Origin: Cyclostephanos tholiformis
Taxonomy: Eukaryota > Bacillariophyta > Thalassiosirophyceae > Thalassiosirales > Thalassiosiraceae
Assembly (NCBI GenBank): GCA_036939975.1
Contig: JALLPB010000071.1
Location: 1 to 42,103, forward strand
DNA length: 42,103 nt
Direction of reading: 5' to 3'
The notes under the pieces were generated by a model that was not told the origin of the DNA, did not search any database, and was given only the letters and a program-made list of their open reading frames with translations. Both the position numbers and the translations under genes were made by a program. Every line of letters starts with the position of its first letter. The stretch's first letter is position 1. Below, in pieces: positions 31,650-42,103 of the stretch.

Positions 31650-34081
31650 CTAATAATCAAACCCGACAGAGGCTGTACTACCAACGAAAAATATGCTCTC
31701 GCTATTGTTGGCATAAAACTTTGCCTTTATGGCTTCAGCTACGAACAAGCCATCCACGGCAGCTGAAACAATTCCACCAGCGAATCCAGCACCTGAAGGA
31801 AGGAAAGATGAGAGTCGTTAAGGAAATAGATGGGGCATTAACGTAGTAATATTGATATTCTAACCTTCTCCCGACGGAAATAGATTGTCGACGCCAATAG
31901 CTTGGAGCGTGGTGCTATCTCTGAGAACACGGACTGGACTGGACGTTCTCGTCTCCACGCCATGGAGTAGCGCCTCATCGCACAGAAAGCCCGGCATTTG
32001 CTTGTCGAATGTTGTCACGATAGCATTTTTCATTGCATGGTATAGCGGCGCTGGGTATATATTATGGCATTCAGCTGATTTCACACCGAGTCGATATGAT
32101 GAAGATGGTACAGATTCTGATAACTTCCCATCCACAAAATCAGTCAGCCGTTGAACTGGTGCCCTCATGTCCCCTCCCCCTAACATGAACGCTTTCCGTT
32201 CCATGTCGCGCTGAAACTCCAGGCCAGCAAGACATCCATGTGCCGACCATGGCTCTAATATGGAATCATTCGGCGATACCGTTACAACTAGAGCGCTGTT
32301 TGCCCACAGAGAGTCCCTCTTGCTAAATGACATCCCATTGATGCAGAGCTCCCCCTTTTCGGTCGATGAGGGAACAATCTGTCCACCTGGGCATTGGCAA
32401 AAAGAGTAGGCCCCCCTGTTGGAAATTCCATCAAATGCTTCGTTTGTAGCCAGTCGATAATTGGCTACCGGCAGAAATCCTTCGTGCGAGTTGGAGTGAT
32501 TTGCATCCTTCGCAAAATACTCGGCGTTGACTGAGTCAGTTGATATACGATTTGTGATGACTCTACTTCCCCAGTCTTTTCCGTATTGTATCTCATTGAT
32601 CAGACGCTAATTATTTTGCGGGAAAAGCAACAAATGGATGAAATTTCAAGCGTCACGTGGTGGGGGAGAGAGAAGTAACAACGAAAGACATGAACTCCGG
32701 TTAAGGACCGTACCTGAGGATGCTCGACTCTGAATCCAACCGCGAATCCCTTAGCTTCTAGTTTGACGCCTGATTCATGCAACTCGTAGTAAACATCTCG
32801 TGCCGAGTGTCCGGTGGCAAGAACGACGGCATCTCCACTAAAATATATCTTATTCGATTCTCTTTGCGACGTCGAATTTTCCCGCCCTCCACTATTGTTG
32901 GCTCGCGCCCGCTCGTTCACGGACGTGCACGTCACGCCGACCCCCTCGATTGTACCGTCCTTAATGTGAAATTTATCGGCTCTGTATGTGCGGGGGGAAG
33001 GGAACGAAAGACGAGATCGCATTGAGAACGGAAAAGGAAAAGAAGTTGCATCAATGGGCGAAAACGACAAGCGAAGTATGCATTATGACGCACCGAGAGC
33101 CAAAATGTATTTCTCCGCCCATCGATCTCAGATCGGTTCGCATATTTCGAAGTAGCCTCACTAGATTGTCCGTTCCAAGGTGCGGCGAGCTAAGAATGGT
33201 ATAAGTAATTCGAACTCTGGAAGTTTGGTCAAAGTCAGACGAGATAATTTTCAATTCATGTCGGCGTCTCTCACCCCTCGACCAAGATCTTCTCCGGTGC
33301 TCCGTACTTGACCAGCGTCTCGAGGACGAATCTCACAGGACCGCTGTTCCGACCTATCCGCGTCGTGAGCTTCCCATCGCTCCACGTGCCTTGTGCATAG
33401 ATATGAATAAAGAAAAAACGGACATAGGGTCGGTTTGTCAAAGTTCAGCTTTGTTAAAACGTACAAACTGCACCACGATACAGAGCAAGGACAAGCGGAA
33501 GGGGGGGGCAAAGTTTCACTTGGCTGCATAACAAACGCGATCGCATCATCGTTCGCATCTTCCCCATCAATCATTCGTTTTCATCGGAAACTCACCCGCC
33601 CCACCCTCACCAAAGCTGAAATTCGACTCCGGATCTATCTCCCTCCTGTGTATCAGCGCGCCGATGCTTTTCCCACGCGCCTCCACGGGCATCCCCCGCT
33701 CAAGCACGATCGGTACGAATTTTCCGGTGGACGCCAACGACAACGCGCAGAACAGTCCCGCCGGTCCCGCCCCGACGATGATTATCCTCGGCCTCCCGAC
33801 GTGGATGTCGTCGGTCGCACCGTCGTTCGACGACGACGGTGCGATGATGATGGGATCGTCGACCGCCGTCATTCCCTTCCTCGGCCCCCCCCGTACGAAA
33901 GCGACGCGCTCCGTCCTTCCCGGCCGATGTATCAAATTCAATTCCCGTTCCGCGTCAATCCCCCTGGCGATGGTCACGTCGATCACGTACGAGTACTTGG
34001 GATCCGATCCCTTGCGCCTGCGCGCATCGATCGATCGACGCACGACGCGAGCGTCGGCGAGCTGGGGTGGTAGTAGCGGGT

Positions 34082-34117
<36 letters not shown>

Positions 34118-34784
34118 TCGACGGGAGAGGGTAAAATTCGGTCTTATCGATCCGCAAGCGCGACAGCAGCGACGATAGGACTGGCGGCGTGAGGTATGCG
34201 CGATCGGGCGGGAGCGACGTCGACGTCGACGTCGACCCCCCCTCCGACGACGTCGACGACGACGTACCCCGTACGAGGTCATCGGGGTAGACGTCTATCC
34301 CGTATATCCTCCATACCTCCACCTCCGACGACTCGTTCGTTATCATCGTCGACGACCCTTTCCTACCCCCCCTCCCCCCCCCCCGCCTCCTGTTCCCCCC
34401 ATTATACCTCCCGGCGGCATCGTTGTCCCCCCCCCCTCCCGCGTCGGCCCGTCGAGGTCGTCGTTTCCGTCGAGCGGGGTCCGATTCGTACGACGGCATC
34501 GCATCGTCGTCGAGACCGACGGACGTCATCGAACCTCGGCGCATTCGTACGCCATCGCGGTGGCGATGGGACGGTACGACGAATGACATCGTCGTGGTTT
34601 TCGTCGTAATCGTCGTCGGTTGTTGGAACGATCGAACGACTAGGATCGGTATCGCCGCGACCGTCGCCGCCAGGCGGAGGATGACGATCGGGCGTCGAAT
34701 ACCCCAAGCGCCGCCGTTGCCGCCGTCGCCGCACGGACGTCCCCGCTGGGCGGTGGTCGACGGGGAGGAGCTGATCGTCGCCAT
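31650..34784 (-). CDS. FAD-dependent dehydrogenase, COG2509 type, with N-terminal leader
   Basis: Minus-strand exons 34784-33596, 33389-33275, 33189-33094, 32981-32714, 32606-31865 and 31792-31650 give 850 aa. Introns are 206, 85, 112, 107 and 72 nt; every phase fits and each junction rebuilds a conserved segment. Around residue 335 is the FAD-binding Rossmann motif (IIVGAGPAGLFCAL), followed by GALIHRREIDPESNFSFGEG, a GGAGTWSDGKLTTRIGRNSG segment, DAVVLATGHSARDVYYEL, a CQCPGGQIVPSS segment and a C-terminal AGFAGGIVSAAVDG that closes the FAD site. This matches bacterial-type uncharacterised FAD-dependent dehydrogenases whose substrate is not known. A hydrophobic leader (about 32-50) may be a signal or plastid-targeting sequence, plausible for a diatom. 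Residues about 50-330 are low-complexity, with Gly/Arg and Ser runs, and exon 1 is very GC-rich. Divergent from dynactin. A GTG 16 codons upstream is less likely as start. Confidence 0.85.
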
Positions 34785-35053
34785 AATTATTACTACTATG
34801 TCCTTACAAAAATTTCTTTGAAGTAATCTCACGTGATATGATGGTGATGTTGCGCTCTGGTCTGTCCTTGGTGTGAATGTACTTGTAGGTAGGCATTACT
34901 TACCGGCTCTCCGAGTACCTTCATACCTACCTATTATTTACCTACCTATTTACCTATTTTTTACCTACCTATTTACCTATTTACCTATTTACATATTTAC
35001 CTATTTACCTATTTACCTCTATTTACCTACCTACCAAACTACCAATTTTCTTC
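34785..35053. promoter_or_regulatory. divergent intergenic spacer with TTTACCTA repeats
   Basis: This 269-bp spacer separates the FAD dehydrogenase and dynactin start codons, so it probably holds both promoters and 5' UTRs. From about 34925 to 35037 it is almost entirely a degenerate TTTACCTA/TACC microsatellite. The repeat ends just before the dynactin ATG, so it likely lies in that transcript's leader. The promoter role is inferred from position. Confidence 0.6.
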
Positions 35054-38000
35054 ATGACCATGTCGGAAGACAACGAGCCCCTCCAGCTTAATGATCCGGT
35101 GACGGTCGAATCCGTCTCCGGATCAGGATCGTCGCCATCGTCGTCTTCATCGTCGTCGTCGTCGTCGCCGATCCTCGAGGGCATCGTCGCCCATCTCGGT
35201 CCAGTGCAATTCGCTCCCGGTGACGACTGGATCGGCATCCGACTAACGGGTCCGTCCGTCGGCAGGGGGAAGAACGATGGCACAGTAAGGGGGGTATGGT
35301 ACTTCGACGTCGGGTCGGTGGGGGATAACGCCGCGACGAATGGGATGTTCGTCAGGAGGTCGACCGTGAGCAAGCGCAAACTTAGTAAGCTCGATCTAAT
35401 GAGGCTACGGAGGGAATTGAGCGCGGCCAACAACAATGCCGTGGGTGTCCCCCCCCCCGGCGGGGTGGCGGCGAGGGTGGGAACGACGACGACGAGGACG
35501 ACGAGGAGCGGGACGGCGATCGGGGCCAACCCTTCGAAGGGCGTCGAGGTCGCGTCATCCGGTAATACGACGCCCGGGAGGGGCACGGCGACGTCGGGGA
35601 TGAGCAAGGTGGACGAACTGCGCGCCAAGAGGGAGGCCCTGGCGAGGGAACGGGGGGGAGGAGGGGGGATATTCAGCGCGAGGGAAAGATCCGGCGCGAC
35701 GAACGGGACGGATGTGAATGACAAGGCAGGTATGGGAACGGGCGAGGGGGGGGGGGGGAATGACGAATCCAAATCGAACGACGTCGACGACGCATGGCAC
35801 GAACGAGAGACGGGGGGGGGAGGGGAGGAGAAGACGACCGCCATACCCCCCCCCAAGATCAACTTAACGTCCGCAACTCCCGGCTACCGCGCCGAACTTG
35901 CGCGCCTGCATGGCAAGATAGCCAATCTCGAGACGGAATTGAGGAACAAGAACTCTGAGTGCGCGTCGTTGCAATCGTCGTTGGATTTCATGTCCAAGGG
36001 TGCCGAGCAAAGCACCCACGATGCGGTGAGGATGTACGCCATGGGAGCGCTGGCGATGACAGAGGCTAGGGGGGGCGGCGCGCAACAGGCAACGACGACG
36101 CCGAGGGGGACCCCCGCAAAAGGCAGTCCCGGGGGGAGGGGGAGCGCCAGGCGCAGCCTGGGCAGCGAGATGAAATTAGAGGGAAATGATCGCAATGATG
36201 GCGACGATAGCGACGAGGAGGACGATGATGAGAATGATGATGATGATGAGGAGGAGAGTGATGAGGAGGAGGACGTCGTTAATCAGGCGGCCGCGGCAGT
36301 TTCGCGCGCACTCGTCGAGCGGAATAACGAGCTCAAGCAGCAATTGGCCGATATGACCATCGCCAATGCCGATTTGAGCCATCGGCTATCTGATACCGAG
36401 GAACGCCTGTCCAATGTCACGCAAAGGTTCGAGCGTGCCAATGAGAACTACCAGAACGAAAGACATGCCAGAAGCGAAGATGTCAGTATTTTTAATTCGG
36501 AAAAGGCGGGATTAATGTCTCAGCTGTACTCCCTCCAGCGCGAGCTCAAGATTTTGCAGGAACGCGTGTCCGACAAATCGTTGTCACAGGAGCACTCTCA
36601 TGTCACGTTGGCGAAGTTACGTGCTGACTTGACAAGCTTGCAGCGCAAGAATGAAGAGCTGGCGAATGACAAAATGGAATTGGAAAATACGCTTGAGGAC
36701 TTGGTTTTGGATAAGGAGGGTTTGGGGCAAGAGAAGGAAGCACTTGAGGATCAGCTCGAGGAGCTCAGAATCGATTTGGAGAGTGCCCAGCTTGAACTAG
36801 AAGATGCCAAAGCACAACTCGAGGCGGGGAGAAATGCCGAGGCGAGCGCTTTTGAAGGAGATGTTGAGGGGGGTGCACCCGACGACGGGGCAGCCCAAGA
36901 TGTCGCCCGCTCGCTTACACTCCAAAACACGCGCCTGCGAACGGCCCTCATTCGTCTACGCGAGCAATCTGAAGTCGAACGGAATGAATTGCAGAGACAG
37001 CTGAAGACATACCAATCGGACTCAGTTGACAAGGAGGAAATTAGAACTGAGCTAGCTGAGCTCAGGAAGAGATACTTCTCCACGCTGGCTGAAATGCAAG
37101 ACCTGAAGGACACGATCGATCAAACTTCTGCCCTGGAGGAAACGATCGAAACATTGTCCGATAAAGTTTGGAATCTTGAGGACACAAATGCCAATTTAGA
37201 ACGTACCATACGCGAGCTGGAAGAGAGTGCCGAGATCGCCGCCGAGATGGAAGAGGTGCAAGCAGAAGAGCTCAAGATGGTGCTTCGAGATTTGGAGGGA
37301 CGGGATGCGCTAGTGAGAAATCTAGAAGAAGCTATTCGAATGTAAGTTACTGTGTCGCGGGATTGGCGGTTTATTTATTCTTGTCATTTTTTCTAGGACT
37401 CCATTCACTCAACGGATTTCCCCGTTGATAAATGACTCTCTCGTCGTTCAGGCAGCGTCGTCGCGAAGAGGACTTCCAGCGGTACGTTTCCGAATTCCGA
37501 GCGTCAATTGTCACCCTCAAACAAGAAAAGGCCGCGTTGCTCGCCGCCACCGATGATGATAGGGACGACAAGGCGAATTTGCTCGCCACGTCCAAAAAAG
37601 CATTGGCACAAGCGGCACTGCTGGCATCTGATGCGGCCGAGGCGCGTAAAAGAAGCGCGGATGCGACGTTCCAAATGATCACCGCGCGTAGCGCTACATA
37701 CTTGAGTCAAAGGTTGGAACTTCTTTTGCCAAGCCCGGTTGTGTCGGCAGAATTGGCGGCAGTGAAGGGTGAGATGAGTCTCGCCAAAGTAGCTGATAAA
37801 GCGTCTGTTTCGCTGACTGCTGTGGAAAAGGTTTTCAATATTGCGATTGAGAAAGGCTCTTTAGCGGTTTCAGAATTCAATACGTTAGAAGAGGGTACCT
37901 CCATGGCTTTGTCGGATGCAGCCTCACAGCAAATTGCAGTTATAAATCATCAGGCAATGTTTGCAAGCATTACTATTGAGGCGGCTACGGATGCATTGCG

Positions 38001-39894
38001 GCTACTTGCGGCAGGACAGTGGCCAGACTTATTGAGTGAAGAGATTTCAACAGATTTAGGAAGTGTGATTTTACATTCAATCACTGATTTAGACTTGGCA
38101 TTGAGCGATCAGTTGAAATTGTTGATTTCGGAAGGAGTCCTGTCTCCGATGCGCTCGTCGCTCTCTGATTTGGATCAATATGTGAAAAACACCAGGCTTG
38201 CAGTGTTTGGTTCCAGGGACGAAAGCGGAAAAACTGTCATTCCTGTAGACTGGAAGCCGCCAGGCTGGGAGGCATTGAAAAATCTGTCCCTCGGTAGATT
38301 TGCTTGTCTGGGAGCCACTGCTGCGCTATGTTCAGCTGTGAGTCCTATGGACGATACGGAAAATGAGTTACCACCGGCCACACCGCGATATCTCGCGGAC
38401 GTATTGACCAAGGCGAAGCAATGTTGTGCTTCCATTCTTGATGTTTGCAATAATCTCCCCGGACTTAAACTTGACAATAATGATGTACTGACTTCACTTG
38501 ACGAGTTGTGTGATCAGTATCGAATTGACTCAAATTTACTATTCGAATCCATCAAGACGGCTCTTTCAGGGCAATCCATAACCAGTATGGATGTGACTAA
38601 TTTTTCCTCGCTGCTTGAGAAGGTCTTCTCTACGGTGAGACTCCTAGCGGCATTGGTTCGGAAAGCTGAGCTTGACCGGGGTGACATGAAACACCACCAC
38701 TTTTTGTCGGCTGAGTTTGGTGACTCCTGGCAGGGCGTGACTACGATTGTTTCTCAAGTGAGGAATATGAATGGGGATCCAGAGGATGTGAATTACCTCA
38801 TGCGCGCAAGGGCGATTGAGAATCATTTATCCGAGGCAGTCGAAAACGAGCCAAGGTTGGTGAATGCCAATGCGAAGATTGTCAGTCTTGAAAAGGTAAG
38901 CAGATGCATCATCCCGGATTTTCGCCGCCATCATCTGTCATTTTTTCTCCAAAATCCACATCGCATCGACTTGCAGAAACTTTCATCTCGATCCAAGGAA
39001 ATTGAAATGCAGAACCGCCGTCTTGCAGAACTAGAGACTTTGCTCACCAGAGTGACGTCGGCAACGTCCATGTCTCCTATGAAGGGGTCAATGTTATCGA
39101 CCGCAGCTCCATCAGGTGATACTGCCGAAACACATAAGTTGAAGGATGAAGTCCGGGTGCTCCAAGAAGCATTGGATGTGATGCAAAAACAGGGGGAAGA
39201 ATATGAAAAAGAAATTAGGTCCCTAAAGGACAAATCTCGTTTGCGCACTGCAGGTGGTAGTAGAGCTATTTCAAAAGCATCTTCTATGGACCTCGAGGCA
39301 ACTCCCAATCAATTTGGACAAGTTTCCGGCTCAAAATCTGCAGGGCCGACTTCTCGAGATGTCCTATTGGAATCTGTATCCCTCGAGACTGCACTGTTCC
39401 GGCCAGCATTAAATTCGGCCTTACAAACATCTGTTTATTGGAAATCGAAAGCCGTGGGAGCTGCCATATCCAACCTTGCTCCATTAAACGTCAAAACAGG
39501 CATCAATGCCAGGACGGGACTAGATAATCTATATCTCAGACGAAATGAAACTGATTTCATGAACGAAATTTTCTTGGCGAAGAGCGAATGTCGTTTAGTC
39601 TTATCATCATTGACAATTGCTGATCTATCCAATAATTATACCTCGGCACGAGCATATTTTAATTTTGAGCAGGAGAAGAAACGCACAGTTGAGCAAAGAC
39701 TGCTTCGTGCAGAATCTTGCTTCTCACCCAAGACTAGTAACCTTTTACCATATTCGCCAAAGACAGGAACAAGGAATGACAATATTTTTGCTCGTATCGC
39801 ATTGCCATGCCGTATCGGTGCGGGATATGATGCTGTCCCATTGATGGTAACTAGTGCTGATTTGCGCAATTTGCACTCTTTCCTTATACAATAA
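35054..39894 (+). CDS. dynactin p150-Glued-like protein (CAP-Gly, coiled coil, dynactin domain)
   Basis: Exons 35054-37341, 37452-38895 and 38977-39894 (introns 110 and 81 nt) give 1549 aa. An N-terminal CAP-Gly domain (about 10-105) contains the GKNDG tubulin-tail-binding motif and GMFVRRSTV. A Gly/Ser/Asp-rich linker follows, then long heptad coiled coil (about 280-780 with short breaks) and a region with the DFQRYV and ECASLQ-type features of the dynactin domain, ending in further coiled coil. p150-Glued links cytoplasmic dynein to microtubules and cargo. The length is a little above the usual 1250-1300 aa. The second intron is 81 nt with no stop in frame, so its retention would add 27 residues. 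The first ATG gives MTMSEDNE; Met3 is an alternative. Converges with the kinase-like gene, 119 nt between stops. Confidence 0.85.
36190..36275 (+). repeat. GAT/GAG-rich coding microsatellite in dynactin
   Basis: A run of GAT, GAC and GAG codons encodes an almost pure Asp/Glu stretch between the CAP-Gly linker and the main coiled coil. Similar GAC/GAT tracts occur in the U-box, SNF2-like and MULE genes. Confidence 0.7.
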
Positions 39895-40013
39895 CGTTTT
39901 ATAAGCAAGAAGACAAGAAGGTTAATATTGACACCGCAAAAGCAAATAATCTACGCTGATTAATTATTTTTGTGTGAGGTAGCGTGAGTTATTGACATAG
40001 GAGATACAGGGGA

Positions 40014-41858
40014 TTACTGCAAAGTTTCAGAAAAGTCACAGAAAAGCCATCCCATTTGTACGAGCCTCAGCCGCTCTCTCTCAATTTTTCCCCACAAGTC
40101 TTGTTTGGTCTCCCAAGGACTTCGTCCGACTCCAAGCAGATCCATTGCTTGCAACGAAAGAGTACATAAGCTATGGACAGTCTCAAGCTTAAGCCAAGGT
40201 TCAATATCTCCGATGGTCCAGTGTACTTCCGCCGTACTCTTCAAAGAGAGTGATCTACTGAATTGATGAACGAAAATTGAATACGCCCGCCACAGTGTTT
40301 CGGCCTGTTCTCGATTTGCCAACACCTTTCGACAAATGAGCAATATCTCGAAGCGAGGGTCGGCATAGCATGCCTCCTCCCAGTCCATGACAGAGGCAAC
40401 ACAACAATTTCTGATGATGTGATCACACTCGCGCTTAAAGGCGAGATTCTGGGGTTGTAAATCCATATGACACAACACTGGTGGTAAGGGAGGTGGTCTC
40501 CCCCCAGTCTCTATCCATTCGCAACTCAACGCATTGAGACATTTATCCAACATGCGTAGTACGAAATCTATCCTCCCGTCATCTTTAGCCGTGTCATTCG
40601 ATCCCATATTCGCCTTTGACAGCCGATTCAACGCGTGGTGGTACACGGCTATCATGTCATGATATTGAAATGGTTTCGGCTTTTGATTCGCCCGCTTGGT
40701 ATTGGAATCGAAACACCCAAGAAAGCGCAAAGACTCCATCACTCGCTTGTGGTATATTGCGTTCGGCCGTAGCGAGAAAAAAAAGCTCTGAATAGGTATG
40801 ACCACATCGCGGAGTATCATCATAGCGTAATTCAAGCATTCGTCCGTTCGAACACGTCCGTGTCGTGGATGGGGTTCGTCATAACCAAATTCACGCCTGG
40901 TTTTTACCATTGTCGATGGAAAGTGATAACACGGCAGCATCGTGGCGCTGTTCGTCAATGGATGCATATCATCGAAATGGATAATATCTTCGCATGGGCC
41001 TCCGTCGTCTGTTTCTATTTCTAACGGCCGAGGTGGAATTTCTACCTCGTTGCTGGCATCATTATCGAAATAAGACATCAACGCCCAAGGCGTACTATCG
41101 CGCTCAGACGCATCATCATGTGAGAAATATATCACTTCGGGTATGTAAATTCTCACATTTTTTCTCGTTGAATTATGCAACCAGAATTCATTCATATTCT
41201 GTTGTTCTTCACCTTGATTATTGTCGTTATCAAAATCAACGCTTGCTGAATTATTGCGAGATAACGTCGTCAACAGAGAAGCTTCGAATTCATGATTATA
41301 GCTCAGTGCCAATCGTGCTAATCTATACCCAGCAACTTCCGCACAAGAAGCATGTATAGCTGTTGATTTTTCTCCTCGACCATGCACGTTATGACAGGGA
41401 ATACCCCGGAATGTGGGCCCTCGGCATTCACTTTCGATATCATCATACCGATTCGTATTCAAGTTCCACCAGCAGGCTCCCCGCCTCCACTGCCGCAAGA
41501 CCAATCTATTCCTGCCACGACGGAGGGCGGCGACGATGCGCACGAACGCATCTGGTAAACGATGTCCCATCGTCCCCAAGCGATGGGTCGCCGCCTCGGC
41601 ACGACAGGTCCAGCGTATGGGAAACGAAAGCAAACGGTGCCGCGCATCATCGCAAGTGGGGTATCCGCGATGGCCATAATTGTTGTCGCCGCCGCTGGCG
41701 CCATCGCATACATCGAAATGGCGACGAAAGCGAATGCGGGAGACGACGATGACGCGAATGTGCTGTTGGGCGCTATACATCTCCTTCGCGGAGGAGAGTT
41801 CCAACGTGACGAGGGCTCTTCCGCGTTCTTCGTTAGGCGTAGTTTGATTCATCATCAC
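40014..41858 (-). CDS. aminoglycoside phosphotransferase/choline kinase-like protein; N-terminus uncertain
   Basis: A single open frame of 614 codons, 613 if the ATG at 41855 is the start. The C-terminal half carries Brenner's phosphotransferase motif HMDLQPQNLAF (about 464-474) with catalytic Asp466 and Asn471, and the metal-binding DWEEACYADPRFEILL (Asp492), typical of the APH/choline/fructosamine kinase superfamily. The N-lobe is partly visible: EKSTAIHASCAEVAGYRLA (about 163-181) fits the strand-helix with the salt-bridge Glu, and PWALMSYF (257-264) fits the hinge. Residues 1 to about 150 look unlike a kinase, no Gly-rich loop is seen in this frame, and the region is antisense to another open frame, so the true 5' part may be spliced or start later. 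It likely phosphorylates a small hydroxyl- or amino-bearing molecule; substrate unknown. Confidence 0.65.
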   Translation of the reverse strand: MMMNQTTPNEERGRALVTLELSSAKEMYSAQQHIRVIVVSRIRFRRHFDVCDGASGGDNNYGHRGYPTCDDARHRLLSFPIRWTCRAEAATHRLGTMGHRLPDAFVRIVAALRRGRNRLVLRQWRRGACWWNLNTNRYDDIESECRGPTFRGIPCHNVHGRGEKSTAIHASCAEVAGYRLARLALSYNHEFEASLLTTLSRNNSASVDFDNDNNQGEEQQNMNEFWLHNSTRKNVRIYIPEVIYFSHDDASERDSTPWALMSYFDNDASNEVEIPPRPLEIETDDGGPCEDIIHFDDMHPLTNSATMLPCYHFPSTMVKTRREFGYDEPHPRHGRVRTDECLNYAMMILRDVVIPIQSFFFSLRPNAIYHKRVMESLRFLGCFDSNTKRANQKPKPFQYHDMIAVYHHALNRLSKANMGSNDTAKDDGRIDFVLRMLDKCLNALSCEWIETGGRPPPLPPVLCHMDLQPQNLAFKRECDHIIRNCCVASVMDWEEACYADPRFEILLICRKVLANREQAETLWRAYSIFVHQFSRSLSLKSTAEVHWTIGDIEPWLKLETVHSLCTLSLQAMDLLGVGRSPWETKQDLWGKIERERLRLVQMGWLFCDFSETLQ

Positions 41859-42005
41859 GATTCGGGGCTAATAATGGCCACGAGAGTTAACGCCAACCCT
41901 CCGGCGGTCGGAGAAGGAGTGGGCGAGGAGGACGCATTGAATAAAATAATATATTATCGTAGCGAGCCGTTGCCGTATCTATCTACCGTACAGACCGGGG
42001 GATAA
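41562..42005 (+). CDS. possible small membrane protein, antisense to the APH-like gene start
   Basis: A 147-codon ORF with one predicted membrane segment (about residues 29-53, ASGVSAMAIIVVAAAGAIAY) preceded by basic residues and followed by an acidic patch. No family recognised. It overlaps about 300 nt of the opposite-strand APH-like frame, and only one of the two can easily be under full coding constraint. The composition is protein-like, which makes it a genuine alternative to the APH N-terminus. Stop TAA at 42003-42005, close to the window end. Confidence 0.3.
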   Translation: MSHRPQAMGRRLGTTGPAYGKRKQTVPRIIASGVSAMAIIVVAAAGAIAYIEMATKANAGDDDDANVLLGAIHLLRGGEFQRDEGSSAFFVRRSLIHHHDSGLIMATRVNANPPAVGEGVGEEDALNKIIYYRSEPLPYLSTVQTGG

Positions 42006-42103
42006 GAAACAGCTAATGTGCAAGGATGTGACAGCTAAATCGTTCGAAAGTTTTTTCCCGCCAACCCCTGAGTGTGTCGCTTTTCGTTTGTATAAAAAGC
42101 TGC

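Noticed and set aside
33435..34609. Plus-strand ORFs of 212, 156 and 137 codons
   Set aside because: They lie antisense to conserved exon 1 of the FAD dehydrogenase and are low-complexity.
1..42103. CRISPR arrays, rRNA genes, phage or bacterial operons
   Set aside because: No regularly spaced repeat-spacer array, no rRNA-like sequence and no bacterial gene organisation; spliced genes indicate a eukaryote.

Overview
The window looks like nuclear DNA of a unicellular eukaryote, most likely a diatom or another stramenopile (inference). Reasons: short GT-AG introns of about 54-206 nt, tightly packed genes, a dynactin p150-Glued orthologue, a plant/PIK1-type PI4-kinase, long Asp-rich runs encoded by GAC/GAT repeats, and a piggyBac/Ty3/Mutator transposon mix. 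No bacterial operon signals are visible. I assembled spliced gene models by matching reading frame and phase across GT-AG sites and by protein family continuity.

Layout. (1) 238-2956 (+): a WBP11-type splicing factor fused to a GYF domain. Its stop codon is 11 nt from the stop of the next gene. (2) 2968-7511 (-): a PI4-kinase with predicted N-terminal membrane segments and a 19-nt microexon. (3) 7.5-16.6 kb: a nested transposon block. It holds a decayed piggyBac transposase, a decayed Ty3/gypsy pol carrying an inserted MITE, and a complete-looking Mutator-like element (85-bp terminal inverted repeats, intact 963-aa transposase, arrays of subterminal repeats) that breaks the gypsy integrase. 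(4) 16813-20076 (+): an acidic protein with a degenerate SNF2-like ATPase region. (5) 20161-22506 (-): a type II membrane protein combining a sulfotransferase-like and a DxD glycosyltransferase-like region. (6) 22.5-24.9 kb: gene-poor. (7) 24897-28425 (+): a U-box protein with four copies of an unrecognised beta-rich module. (8) 28.4-31.6 kb: gene-poor, possibly old transposon debris. (9) 31650-34784 (-): a COG2509-type FAD dehydrogenase with an N-terminal targeting-like leader, divergent from (10) 35054-39894 (+): dynactin p150-Glued. (11) 40014-41858 (-): an aminoglycoside-phosphotransferase/choline-kinase-like protein, with an antisense ORF at 41562-42005.

The genes do not form a pathway. 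Themes are splicing, phosphoinositide signalling, chromatin, Golgi glycan modification, ubiquitin ligation, microtubule transport and small-molecule phosphorylation. Three neighbouring pairs converge with 11, 84 and 119 nt between stop codons. One pair diverges from a 269-bp spacer full of octamer repeats. Several genes have strongly CpG/GC-rich 5' ends that fade towards the 3' end. The best candidates for something undescribed are the four-module U-box protein, the sulfotransferase-glycosyltransferase fusion, the membrane-anchored PI4K and the Mutator element with its subterminal repeat arrays.
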